Shown: in pieces, positions 8,832-16,778 of the stretch
How positions within the stretch are numbered: the stretch's first letter is position 1
Layout of the letters: each line of letters starts with the position of its first letter
Assembly: GCF_030269515.1 (NCBI RefSeq)
Contig: NZ_BSTM01000006.1
Coordinates: 62,001-126,000 of the forward strand
Source of the DNA: Actinomadura sp. NBRC 104412
GTDB lineage: Bacteria; Actinomycetota; Actinomycetes; Streptosporangiales; Streptosporangiaceae
Direction of reading: 5' to 3'
Length of the DNA: 64,000 nt
Translations under genes and position numbers: made by a program
Notes under the pieces: model-generated
What the model saw: only the letters and a program-made list of their open reading frames with translations
Told to the model about the DNA's origin: nothing
The model's database searches: none

Positions 8832-9929
8832 TCAGGAACGGAAGACGGGGTCGGCGGGCAGGCGGCGCCGCTCGCCGGGGACGGGGGTGGCGTAGGTGTA
8901 GTCGAACAGCGTGGAGACCTCCGGCTCGGGGCTCTGGTCGGCGAACGCGGCGGCGGCCTCGACCTCGGCGGTGACCTCGGCGTCCAGCGCGTCCCTCGCC
9001 TCGGCCGTCAGCACCCCGTCCTTCTCCAGGCGGTCGGCGAGGGCGGCGACCGGGTCCCGCTCCAGCAGGGCCTGCCGCTCCTCCTTGCTGCGGTAGCGGG
9101 CCGGGTCGACGACGGAGTGGCCGCGCAGCCGGGGGCTGACGGTCTCCAGCAGGTAGGGGCGGGACCGCGAGCGGGCGTGCTCGACGGCGACCCGCGCCGC
9201 GTCCCGGACGGCGATCACGTCGGTGCCGTCCACACGGGCGCTGTCCATGCGGTACGCGGTGCCGCGCCGGTACAGCTCGGGCTCGGCGGCGGACGCCTCG
9301 ACCGGGGTGCCCATGCCGAGCCCGTTGTTGACCACGACGAACACGACGGGCAGGTCCCAGAGCGCCGCGATGTTCAGCGACTCGTGGAAGGCGCCGATGG
9401 CGGCGGTGCCGTCGCCCATCTGGCACATCACGACCTCGTCGCCGCCCTTGTAGGTCACGGCGAGGGCGGCGCCGGTGGCCAGCGGGACCTGCCCGCCGAC
9501 GATGCCGTACCCGCCGAGCAGCCGGGCCTGCGCGTCGAACATGTGCATGGAGCCGCCCCAGCCCTTGGACACGCCGGTGGAACGGCCGTACAGCTCGGCC
9601 ATGACGCGCTCGGCGGAGATGCCCTTGGCCAGCGCGTAGCCGTGCTCGCGGTAGTTGGTGAACAGGTAGTCGGTGGGGCGCAGCGCCGCCATCAGGCCGA
9701 CGACGGTGGCCTCCTCGCCGAGGTTGAGATGGCAGTAGCCGCCGATCTTGGCCTCGGTGTAGGCGCGGGCGGCGCGCTCCTCGAAGCGGCGGATCAGCAG
9801 CATCCGCCGGTAATAGCCGGCCAGTTCCTCCGGGTCGGGAGCGGTCGTCGCGCCCGTCCCGGAACCGGTGCCCGTTCCGGTGCGGGGGGCGGACGTCCGG
9901 CGTGGGCGGGCCCTGGTGGTCTCGGCCAT
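8832..9929 (-). CDS. pdhA: Pyruvate dehydrogenase-type E1 component, alpha subunit
   Basis: Alpha subunit that supplies the thiamine-diphosphate site of E1. The ThDP motif GDG ... NN is seen as MGDGTAAIG through VVVNN, and the HLNLGEEAT and GGSMHMF segments are typical of the pyruvate group. I place the start at ATG 9929 (365 residues) because GAGGAGAG lies just upstream; an alternative ATG 18 codons further out has no such site. The first ~30 residues are a Thr/Gly-rich tail (GTGTGSGTGATT) of no obvious function. It is first in the pdhABC operon, divergent from a GntR gene across a palindromic operator. Confidence 0.92.
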   Translation of the reverse strand: MAETTRARPRRTSAPRTGTGTGSGTGATTAPDPEELAGYYRRMLLIRRFEERAARAYTEAKIGGYCHLNLGEEATVVGLMAALRPTDYLFTNYREHGYALAKGISAERVMAELYGRSTGVSKGWGGSMHMFDAQARLLGGYGIVGGQVPLATGAALAVTYKGGDEVVMCQMGDGTAAIGAFHESLNIAALWDLPVVFVVVNNGLGMGTPVEASAAEPELYRRGTAYRMDSARVDGTDVIAVRDAARVAVEHARSRSRPYLLETVSPRLRGHSVVDPARYRSKEERQALLERDPVAALADRLEKDGVLTAEARDALDAEVTAEVEAAAAFADQSPEPEVSTLFDYTYATPVPGERRRLPADPVFRS

Positions 9930-9988
9930 CGGCGTTCTCTCCTCGGCTCGGGAGCGGTCCACGGGGTCACCGCGGGGCTCCATCGATC

Positions 9989-10004
9989 ATCATTGATCAA
10001 TGAT
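9989..10004. promoter_or_regulatory. 16-bp perfect palindrome, probable GntR operator of pdhABC
   Basis: ATCATTGATCAATGAT is fully self-complementary and is flanked on both sides by ATCGATCAT (9982-9990 and 10002-10010), making a 30-bp AT-rich block in GC-rich DNA. It sits 60 bp before pdhA and 90 bp before gntR, so a bound repressor could control both. Inference: it is the site of the adjacent FadR-type regulator. Confidence 0.7.
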
Positions 10005-10094
10005 CGATCATTACGGTTCCAGTATGCACCCACGGGGCGGCGAACGGAACGGCCGCCAGCCGGCCGACCCCCGCCTGACCTCTACCATTGTCGC

Positions 10095-10721
10095 GTGAAC
10101 GAGTCCGCTCAGCTGTTGCGCACCGGTCTGGCCGACCAGATCAGGGAGTTCATCGTCGAGGGCATCAGCTCGGGCCGCTGGGAGCCGGGCGAGCGCCTCG
10201 TCGAGCGCCGGATCGCCACCGAGCTGGGCGTCAGCCAGGGCCCGGTCCGCGAGGCGCTGCGCCAGCTCGAGGCGCTGCGGCTGGTGGAGAGCCTGCCCAA
10301 CAGGGGCGCCCGGGTCCGCGCGTTCACCGAGCGCGACCTGGGAGAGATCTTCCCGGTGCGGGCCGGGCTGGAGCGCACCGCCGCCGAGCTGGCGCTGCCC
10401 CGCCTGGCCGAGCGCGTGGACGCGCTCGAACGGAACAACGCGCTGCTCGCTGAGGCCGCCGAGTCCGGCGACCTGCACGCCCAGATGCGGCTGAGCATCG
10501 AGTTCCACCGCGAGGTGGTGCAGACCGCCGGCAACCGGCTGCTGATGTCGGTGTGGGAGTCGCTGGGCATCGAGCTGTGGACGACCCTGTCCCTGCGGCT
10601 GCATAGGACGGAGATCTACTCCAAGTCGGCCGAGCACGCCCTGCTGATCGACGCCTTTCGCCGCCGGGACCCGGAGGCGCCGGGGCTGCTCCATGACCAC
10701 GTCATGAACTACGCTCCCTGA
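10095..10721 (+). CDS. GntR family regulator (FadR/FCD type)
   Basis: Metabolite-sensing transcription factor. Residues 15-75 form the winged helix-turn-helix (ERLVERRIATELGVSQGPVREAL), and the rest is an all-helical FCD effector domain with family metal/carboxylate ligands (EFHREVV; the DHV near the C-terminus). It has 208 residues, slightly short for the subfamily (220-240). GTG 10095 is the only reasonable start; no strong ribosome-binding site is visible, so the transcript may be near-leaderless. It is divergent from pdhABC and probably regulates it in response to a 2-oxoacid such as pyruvate (inferred). Confidence 0.85.
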   Translation: MNESAQLLRTGLADQIREFIVEGISSGRWEPGERLVERRIATELGVSQGPVREALRQLEALRLVESLPNRGARVRAFTERDLGEIFPVRAGLERTAAELALPRLAERVDALERNNALLAEAAESGDLHAQMRLSIEFHREVVQTAGNRLLMSVWESLGIELWTTLSLRLHRTEIYSKSAEHALLIDAFRRRDPEAPGLLHDHVMNYAP

Positions 10722-10750
10722 TCGTTCCCCGCTCCGCCCGGGTGGATGGA

Positions 10751-10822
10751 TTGTGCGGTGGCCCACGGCGGTTTAGTCTGCTCACGATCGCAAGCCTTCG
10801 AAATGTTTTCGCAAGTTTTCGG
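10751..10822 (+). promoter_or_regulatory. xylBA promoter and downstream operator
   Basis: TTGTGC (10751-10756), a 17-base spacer and TAGTCT (10774-10779) form a good sigma-70 promoter. The AT-richer segment 10788-10822 follows and contains TCGCAAG twice, 21 bp apart (10788-10794, 10809-10815), plus the near-palindrome CGAAATGTTTTCG (10799-10811). Related words occur between bxlA and bxlE (32231-32246, 32377-32388). The placement just past the start site suits a repressor that responds to xylose or xylo-oligosaccharides. Confidence 0.6.
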
Positions 10823-10855
10823 CGTCGCGGCGCATGACCGCGCGGAGGAGGGGCA

Positions 10856-12295
10856 GTGCTCGTCGCCGGGATCGATTCCTCGACGCAGTCGGTCAAGGTC
10901 CTGCTGTGTGACGCCGCGGACGGGACGGTGGTCGGCTCGGCCACCGCGCCGCATCCGGACGGCACCGAGTGCCATCCCCGGCACTGGTGGGAGGCCCTCG
11001 AATCGGCCCGGGACCTGTTGGAACGGGCGGACGCCGTCGCGGTGGCCGCGCAGCAGCACGGGATGGTGGCGCTGGACGAGAACGGCGAGGTGATCCGCCC
11101 GGCGCTGCTGTGGAACGACACCCGCTCGGCGCCGCAGGCCCGCGCGCTCACCGAGGAGCTCGGGGGGGCCAAGGCGTGGGCGGAGCGCACCGGGAGCGTG
11201 CCCGTCGCGTCCTTCACCGTGACCAAGCTGCGCTGGATGGCCGAGAACGAGCCGGAGAACGCTCGGCGCACCGCGGCCGTGATGCTGCCGCACGACTGGC
11301 TGACCCTGCGGCTGGGCGCGCCCGAGCCCGCCACCGACCGTGGCGACGCCTCCGGGACCGGCTACTGGTCGCCCGCCGAGGGCCGCTACCTGCCGGAGTT
11401 CGTCCGCGCCGCGCTCGGGCACGTGCCCGACCTGCCGCGGGTGGCCGGTCCCGCCGAGACCGTCGGGGAGACGCCCTGGGGCGGGCGGCTGGCCCCGGGC
11501 ACCGGCGACAACATGGGCGCGGCGCTGGGCCTCGGCCTGGACGAGGGCGACCTGGTGGTGTCGATCGGCACGTCCGGGACGGCCTTCGCGGTCTCCGGCG
11601 CCCCGGCCGCCGACCCGTCCGGGCTGGTCGCCGGGTTCGCCGACGCGTCCGGGCGGTTCCTGCCGCTGGTCGCCACGCTGAACGCGGCCCGCGTGCTGAC
11701 CTCCGCCGCCGCACTGACCGGCGCGAGCCTGGACGAGCTGGCCGAGCTCGCGCTGGCCGCCGAGCCGGGCGCGGGCGGCATCACCCTGCTGCCCTACCTG
11801 GACGGCGAGCGGACGCCCAACCGTCCCCGGGCCACCGGCGTGCTGACCGGGCTGACCACGTCCAACGCCTCCCGCGAGAACCTGGCCAGGGCCGCGGTCG
11901 AGGCGCTGCTGTGCTCGCTCGCCGACGCGGCGGACCATCTGGCCGCCCAGGGCGTGCATGTTCCCGTCGGAGGGCCACCCCCCGGAACGACAGGCCGGCC
12001 GCGGCGCACGCTGCTGATCGGCGGCGGTGCCCGGTCCGCCGCCGTCCAGGCCCTGGCTCCCGCGATCTTCGGCACGCCGGTCACGGTGCCCGAGCCCGGC
12101 GAGTACGTGGCGCTCGGCGCCGCCAGACAGGCCGCGTGGGCGCTGGCCGGGACGCCCGAGCCGCCGCGCTGGCCCGCCGTGCCCGCCACCGAGTTCACCG
12201 CGACCGACGCCGACAGGGCGGCGGCCGAGGAGGTCCGCGGCAGGTACGCCGCGCTACGCGACACCAGCGAGACCCTTGGAGGGGACAGTTCATGA
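10856..12295 (+). CDS. xylB: Xylulokinase
   Basis: FGGY-family kinase that phosphorylates D-xylulose to xylulose 5-phosphate for the pentose phosphate pathway. The N-terminal phosphate-binding motif is [10 protein letters not shown] (residues 5-14), the substrate loop [11 protein letters not shown] follows at about 62-72, and the second actin-like domain has ATP-site residues [12 protein letters not shown] and LLIGGGARS. At 479 residues it has the usual length. It starts at GTG 10856 after GGAGGAGGGGC. Its stop overlaps the xylA ATG by 4 bp (ATGA), so the two are co-translated. The kinase-before-isomerase order is the reverse of many Gram-positive loci. An 11-residue Gly/Pro-rich loop before LLIGGG is slightly longer than usual. 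Confidence 0.93.
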   Translation: MLVAGIDSSTQSVKVLLCDAADGTVVGSATAPHPDGTECHPRHWWEALESARDLLERADAVAVAAQQHGMVALDENGEVIRPALLWNDTRSAPQARALTEELGGAKAWAERTGSVPVASFTVTKLRWMAENEPENARRTAAVMLPHDWLTLRLGAPEPATDRGDASGTGYWSPAEGRYLPEFVRAALGHVPDLPRVAGPAETVGETPWGGRLAPGTGDNMGAALGLGLDEGDLVVSIGTSGTAFAVSGAPAADPSGLVAGFADASGRFLPLVATLNAARVLTSAAALTGASLDELAELALAAEPGAGGITLLPYLDGERTPNRPRATGVLTGLTTSNASRENLARAAVEALLCSLADAADHLAAQGVHVPVGGPPPGTTGRPRRTLLIGGGARSAAVQALAPAIFGTPVTVPEPGEYVALGAARQAAWALAGTPEPPRWPAVPATEFTATDADRAAAEEVRGRYAALRDTSETLGGDSS

Positions 12296-13455
12296 GCGAC
12301 GACCGTTACACCCCGCGGCCGGAGGACAGGTTCTCCTTCGGGATCTGGACGGTGGGCTGGCAGGCGGTGGACGTGTTCGGCCCCGCGACCCGGGCGCCCA
12401 TGCCCGCCGACCGGGCGGTGCGCAAACTGGCCGAGATCGGCGCGTACGGGGTCAACTTCCACGACAACGACGTGTTCGACTTCGACGACACCGCGGCGGC
12501 CAGGGACCAGAAGATCTCCGCGTTTCGCAAGGCCCTGGAGGAGACCGGGCTGGTGGTGACCACCGCGACCACCAACCTGTTCGGCCACCCGATCTTCAAG
12601 GACGGCGCGTTCACCTCCAACGACCGTGACGTGCGCCGGTTCGCGCTGCGCAAGGTGATGGACAACGTGGACCTCGCCGCCGAGCTGGGCGCCAAGGTCT
12701 ACGTGGCCTGGGGCGGGCGCGAGGGCGCCGAGTCGGGCGCGGCGAAGGACGTGCGGGCCGCGCTGGACCGTTACAAGGAAGCCTTCGACATCCTCGGCGA
12801 CTACGTCCTGGAGAAGGGCTACGACCTGCGCTTCGCGATCGAGCCCAAGCCGAACGAGCCGCGCGGCGACATCCTGCTGCCGACCGTCGGGCACGCGCTG
12901 GCGTTCATCGACGAGCTGGAGCACCCCGAGCTGGTGGGCCTCAACCCCGAGGTCGGGCACGAGGAGATGGCCGGGCTCAACTACGCGCACGGCCTGGCCC
13001 AGGCGCTGTGGCACGGCAAGCTGTTCCACATCGACCTCAACGGCCAGAACGGCCCGCGCTACGACCAGGACCTGCGGTTCGGCGCCGGCAACGCGCGCGG
13101 CGCGTTCTGGGTGGTGGACCTGATCGACCAGAGCGACTACGACGGCCCGATCCACTTCGACTTCAAGCCGCCCCGCACCGAGGACGACGAGGGCGTGTGG
13201 GTGTCGGCCGCCGCCTGCATGCGCAACTGGCTGATCCTGCGGGAGCGGGTGCGGGCGTTCCGCGCCGACCCCGAGGTGCAGGAGGCGCTGCGCGCGGCCC
13301 GGGTGGACGAGCTGTCCGTCCCGACCCTGGCCGAGGGCGAGACCTGGCGGTCGGTCCGCGACTTCACCCCCGACATCGACGCCCTCGCCAAGCGCGGCGC
13401 GGCCTTCGAGCGCCTGGACCAGCTCGCCCTGGAGCACCTCTACGGCGCTCGCTGA
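12292..13455 (+). CDS. xylA: Xylose isomerase
   Basis: Metal-dependent isomerase converting D-xylose to D-xylulose (also glucose to fructose). It belongs to the shorter actinobacterial class at 387 residues. The active-site His and Asp are in NFHDND, metal ligands in [38 protein letters not shown] and FDFKPPR, so all catalytic positions are present. It is translationally coupled to xylB. No transcription terminator with a T-tract is visible after the stop; the next gene has its own promoter and operators. Confidence 0.96.
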   Translation: MSDDRYTPRPEDRFSFGIWTVGWQAVDVFGPATRAPMPADRAVRKLAEIGAYGVNFHDNDVFDFDDTAAARDQKISAFRKALEETGLVVTTATTNLFGHPIFKDGAFTSNDRDVRRFALRKVMDNVDLAAELGAKVYVAWGGREGAESGAAKDVRAALDRYKEAFDILGDYVLEKGYDLRFAIEPKPNEPRGDILLPTVGHALAFIDELEHPELVGLNPEVGHEEMAGLNYAHGLAQALWHGKLFHIDLNGQNGPRYDQDLRFGAGNARGAFWVVDLIDQSDYDGPIHFDFKPPRTEDDEGVWVSAAACMRNWLILRERVRAFRADPEVQEALRAARVDELSVPTLAEGETWRSVRDFTPDIDALAKRGAAFERLDQLALEHLYGAR

Positions 13456-13507
13456 TCTGCCGCCGGGCCGGGACCCGCCCACAGCCCCGGCCCGGCGGTG
13501 GCCGATT

Positions 13508-13521
13508 TGGGAGCGCTCCCA
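13508..13521. promoter_or_regulatory. CebR-type operator TGGGAGCGCTCCCA
   Basis: This exact 14-bp palindrome equals the known Streptomyces CebR box. It lies about 160 bp upstream of the lipoprotein gene at 13667 and 50 bp after xylA. The same 14 bases occur twice before cebE (44115, 44260). A cellobiose-responsive LacI protein (the CebR of this window or the LacI protein at 21799) may bind here. Confidence 0.75.
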
Positions 13522-13572
13522 TGTATCGGCGCAGGTCAGCGGCCTGGTCGGAAATCGGGGGTCGCATACCCC

Positions 13573-13601
13573 TTGTGCCGCGGCGCCGGTGCGCTTACGA
13601 T
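13573..13601 (+). promoter_or_regulatory. Promoter of the oligosaccharide ABC/GH31 operon
   Basis: TTGTGC (13573-13578), 17-base spacer, TACGAT (13596-13601). The spacing is ideal and the hexamers are close to the xylBA promoter. It is bracketed by two LacI-type palindromes at 13508 and 13617. Confidence 0.6.
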
Positions 13602-13616
13602 CCGGGCGATCCCCAG

Positions 13617-13630
13617 TCGAAGCGCTTCGA
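13617..13630. promoter_or_regulatory. Second LacI-type palindrome TCGAAGCGCTTCGA
   Basis: A perfect 14-bp palindrome centred about 20 bp past the -10 element, where a bound repressor would block transcription. It shares the AGCGCT centre with the CebR box but has different flanks, which suggests a different LacI-family protein, most simply the one at 21799 in the same operon. Confidence 0.65.
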
Positions 13631-13666
13631 TTGAACGGGCCCTCGACCCCCACCCGGAGGAGCACC

Positions 13667-14959
13667 ATGATCAAGGCACGCAGGGGCGCGGCGCTGACGG
13701 CCGCGCTCGCCGCGGGGGCACTGGCACTGACGGCGCTGGCCGCCTGCGGTGACGGCGGCGAGTCCGATCCGAACGAGCTGCGTCTCTGGCACTACGAGCC
13801 GCCGGACAGCGCCATGGGCGTGGCCTGGAACCAGGCGATCAAGGAGTTCGAGCGCACCCACCCCGGCGTGAAGGTGAAGTTCGAGGAGAAGGGCTTCGAG
13901 CAGATCCAGAAGACCGCGCCGATGGTCCTCAACTCCAAGGACGCCCCCGACGTCATGGAGTACAACAAGGGCAACGCGACCGCCGGACTGCTGTCCAAGC
14001 AGGGCCTGCTGGAGGACATGACCGCCGAGGTCGCCAAGCGCGGCTGGGACAAGCTGCTCGCCCCCAACATCCAGGTCACCTCGAAGTACGACGCCAGGGG
14101 CACGATGGGCGGCGACAAGTGGTTCGGCGTCCCCAACTACGCCGAATACCTTCAGGTCTACTACAACAAGGACCTCTTCGAGCGGCACGACGTGAAGGTG
14201 CCCACCACCTACCCCGAGCTGCTCGCCGCGATGGACGCCTTCGTCGCCAAGGGAGTGACCCCGTTCGCCAACGCCGGGGCCGAGTACATGGCGCAGCAGT
14301 TCATCTACCAGCTCGCCCTCGACCGGGCGAATCCCGCCTGGGTCGACGCCTACCAGCGCTACACGACGAAGGCGAGCCTGACCGACCCGGCCTGGACCTA
14401 CGCCGCCACCACCTTCGCCGACTGGGTGAAGAAGGGATACGTCGCGCGCAGCTCGGTGGGCAGCAAGGCCGAGGACGCGGGGTTGGCGTTCATGCGCGGC
14501 GACTACCCGATGATGTTCTCCGGGAGCTGGTGGTTCGGCCGCGTCGCCAAGACCGCCCGGTTCGACTGGGACACCTTCGTCTGGCCCGGCTCCAAGCTGA
14601 CGCTCGGATCGGGCGGCAACCTGTGGGTGATCCCGAAGGGCTCGAAGAACAAGAGGCTGGCCTACGACTTCATCGACATCACGATGAAGAAGCAGATCCA
14701 GAACGCGCTGGGCAACGCGGGCGGCATTCCGGTCGCGGCCGACCCGCAGGCCATCACCGATCCGAGGACCAAGCGGCTCGTCGAGAACTTCGCCACGCTG
14801 TCGCAGAACAACGCGCTGGCCTACTACCCCGACTGGCCGGTTCCCGCGTTCTACGACAAGTGGGTGGCGGCCGGCCAGAAGATCATGAACGGCTCGGGCT
14901 CGCCCGCCTCCATCCTGGGGGAGGTCCAGCGGGCCTATGACGACGGTGTGCCCAAGTGA
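13667..14959 (+). CDS. ABC importer sugar-binding lipoprotein
   Basis: Extracellular solute-binding protein (family 1, MalE/CebE-like) that delivers an oligosaccharide to the two permeases encoded next. The N-terminus is a lipoprotein signal with lipobox LAAC at about residues 24-27. The mature part has the two-lobed SBP pattern (VMEYNKGNATAGLL, PNYAEYLQVYYNKDLF, FSGSWWFGR). It is 430 residues from ATG 13667, which follows GGAGGAG. It is first in an operon with an alpha-xylosidase and a beta-glucosidase, so xyloglucan- or cello-type oligosaccharides are likely ligands. No ATPase gene accompanies it. The transporter class is certain; the substrate is inferred. Confidence 0.9.
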   Translation: MIKARRGAALTAALAAGALALTALAACGDGGESDPNELRLWHYEPPDSAMGVAWNQAIKEFERTHPGVKVKFEEKGFEQIQKTAPMVLNSKDAPDVMEYNKGNATAGLLSKQGLLEDMTAEVAKRGWDKLLAPNIQVTSKYDARGTMGGDKWFGVPNYAEYLQVYYNKDLFERHDVKVPTTYPELLAAMDAFVAKGVTPFANAGAEYMAQQFIYQLALDRANPAWVDAYQRYTTKASLTDPAWTYAATTFADWVKKGYVARSSVGSKAEDAGLAFMRGDYPMMFSGSWWFGRVAKTARFDWDTFVWPGSKLTLGSGGNLWVIPKGSKNKRLAYDFIDITMKKQIQNALGNAGGIPVAADPQAITDPRTKRLVENFATLSQNNALAYYPDWPVPAFYDKWVAAGQKIMNGSGSPASILGEVQRAYDDGVPK

Positions 14960-15864
14960 CCGCTGCGACCCGGACGCGGGAACGGCTCGGGTACCTGCCG
15001 TACCTGGTCCCCGGGCTGGTGCTGTTCACCGGCGTGATCGGCGCGCCGTTCGCCATGAACGTGGCGGTGAGCCTCACCGAGTGGGACGGCGTCGGCACGC
15101 CCGCCTGGGCCGCCCTCGCCAACTACCGCGAGCTGGCCGGCGACGGGGAGTTCTGGTCCTCGTTCCGTAACAACGTCCTGGTGATCGTGGCGATGGCGAT
15201 CGTCCCGACCGGGATCGGGCTGGTGCTGGCGGCGCTGCTGACCGACCTGGTGGACCGCCATTTCGGTCCGCGCCCCGCCAGCGTCCTGCGCGCCTGCCTC
15301 TACCTGCCGCAGGTGCTGCCGGTCGTGATCGCGGGCGTGGTGTGGTCGTGGCTGCTCGACCCCGACGACGGCGCGGTCAACGCGGTGCTGGGCGCGGTGG
15401 GCCTGGACGCGCTGGCCCACGACTGGCTCGGCGACCCCGCCACCGCGCTGTGGACGGTCATGGTCGTGATGGTGTGGGTGCAGATCGGGTTCCCGCTGGT
15501 GGTGTTCATGTCCGGGCTGCAGCGGGTGGACCCGTCCCTGTACGAGGCGGCCGAGATCGACGGGGCGTCCTGGGCGCGCCGGTTCCGGCACGTGACGGTG
15601 CCGCAGATCCGCCCGGAGATCTTCGTGGTGCTGCTGTGGACGACCATCGCCGCGCTCAAGGTGTTCGTCCCAATCTACGTGCTGACCAAGGGCGGCCCCG
15701 GCGGCGCGACCAACGTCCCGTCGTACTACTCGTACCAGAACTTCTTCGACAAGACCGATGTCGGGTACGGCGCCGCGATCTCGACCGTGCTGACCCTCAT
15801 CATCGTCGCGCTGACCGTGGTGTTCCTGCGCGCGCAGAACGCCGCAGAGCCCGAGCCGTCATGA
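14956..15864 (+). CDS. ABC sugar importer permease (MalF type)
   Basis: Inner-membrane permease of the carbohydrate uptake CUT1 class. It has six predicted membrane segments over 302 residues, beginning at LVPGLVLFTGVIGAPF. The EAA loop that docks the ATPase is complete (EAAEIDGASWARRFRHVTVP). The GTG start overlaps the upstream stop (GTGA), so it is coupled to the binding protein. Confidence 0.92.
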   Translation: MTAATRTRERLGYLPYLVPGLVLFTGVIGAPFAMNVAVSLTEWDGVGTPAWAALANYRELAGDGEFWSSFRNNVLVIVAMAIVPTGIGLVLAALLTDLVDRHFGPRPASVLRACLYLPQVLPVVIAGVVWSWLLDPDDGAVNAVLGAVGLDALAHDWLGDPATALWTVMVVMVWVQIGFPLVVFMSGLQRVDPSLYEAAEIDGASWARRFRHVTVPQIRPEIFVVLLWTTIAALKVFVPIYVLTKGGPGGATNVPSYYSYQNFFDKTDVGYGAAISTVLTLIIVALTVVFLRAQNAAEPEPS

Positions 15865-16763
15865 CCGAGCGAAGTGTAGGGACGATCGCGGCCCGCGCCG
15901 GAGGCGTCCCGGCGCTGGGGCGGCGCGGCGGCGGGAAGCGGCGCCGCGGCCCGTCGGCGTACGCGACGCTGGTGGCACTGGTCGCGCTCGCCGCCGTCAT
16001 GCTGATCCCGTTCGCCGTGGTGCTGCTCAACGCGGTGAAGACGCCGGAGGACTACTCGGCGAACGGCCCGCTGGCGCCGCCGGAGAGGGTGAGCTTCGAG
16101 GCCATCACCGGGTTCTGGGAGCGCGTCGGCTTCGGGCAGGTGCTGCTCAACAGCGCGCTGATCAGCGGGTCGGTGGCGGTCCTGGCGGTACTGCTGTCGG
16201 TGCTGAACGCCTACGCCCTGGGCATCGGGCGGATCAAGGGCCGGATGTGGGTGCTGGCCGTGCTGCTGCTGGCCAACACGCTGCCGCAGGAGTCCTTGGT
16301 CTACCCCCTGTACTACCTGTCCAAGCAGGTGGGCCTGTACGACACCAGGCTCAGCGTGATCATCGTGTTCACGGTGATCCAGAGCGCGTTCGGCACCTAC
16401 CTGCTGTCCTCGGTGCTGGGCGCGTTCCCCCGCCCGCTGCTGGAGGCGGCGCGGATCGACGGCGCCGGGCGCTGGCGGGTGCTGTGGCAGGTGGTGGTGC
16501 CGGTCATCCGGCCCACGCTCGCGGTGCTGGCGGTGTTCTTCTTCGTCTGGACCTGGAACGAGTTCCTGATCCCGCTGGTCTTCCTCGTCGGCAACGACAA
16601 CCAGACGGTGTCGGTCGCGCTGGGCGTGCTGCAAGGACAGCGGCTCATGGACGCGACCATGTCCAGCGCCGCCTCGCTGCTCGGACTGCTGCCCACCGTG
16701 GTCTTCTTCCTGATCTTCCAGCGCACCCTGTCCCGCGGGCTCACCGCGGGCGCCGTCAAATGA
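15861..16763 (+). CDS. ABC sugar importer permease (MalG type)
   Basis: Second CUT1 permease, pairing with the preceding one. The start is ATG 15861, overlapping the previous stop by 4 bp; longer frames upstream are read-through in the wrong gene. It is 300 residues with a basic, Gly/Arg-rich N-terminal tail of about 30 residues, then six membrane segments and the EAA loop (EAARIDGAGRWRVLWQVVVP). C-terminal GLTAGAVK is the common end of MalG-type subunits. Confidence 0.92.
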   Translation: MTERSVGTIAARAGGVPALGRRGGGKRRRGPSAYATLVALVALAAVMLIPFAVVLLNAVKTPEDYSANGPLAPPERVSFEAITGFWERVGFGQVLLNSALISGSVAVLAVLLSVLNAYALGIGRIKGRMWVLAVLLLANTLPQESLVYPLYYLSKQVGLYDTRLSVIIVFTVIQSAFGTYLLSSVLGAFPRPLLEAARIDGAGRWRVLWQVVVPVIRPTLAVLAVFFFVWTWNEFLIPLVFLVGNDNQTVSVALGVLQGQRLMDATMSSAASLLGLLPTVVFFLIFQRTLSRGLTAGAVK

Positions 16764-16778
16764 CCAGTAAGGGGCTTG

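Noticed and set aside
11968..12003. Gly/Pro-rich loop in xylB as a further repeat insertion
   Set aside because: Contains CCACCCCCCGG but lacks the paired G-run and other parts of the unit; normal loop variation is as likely.
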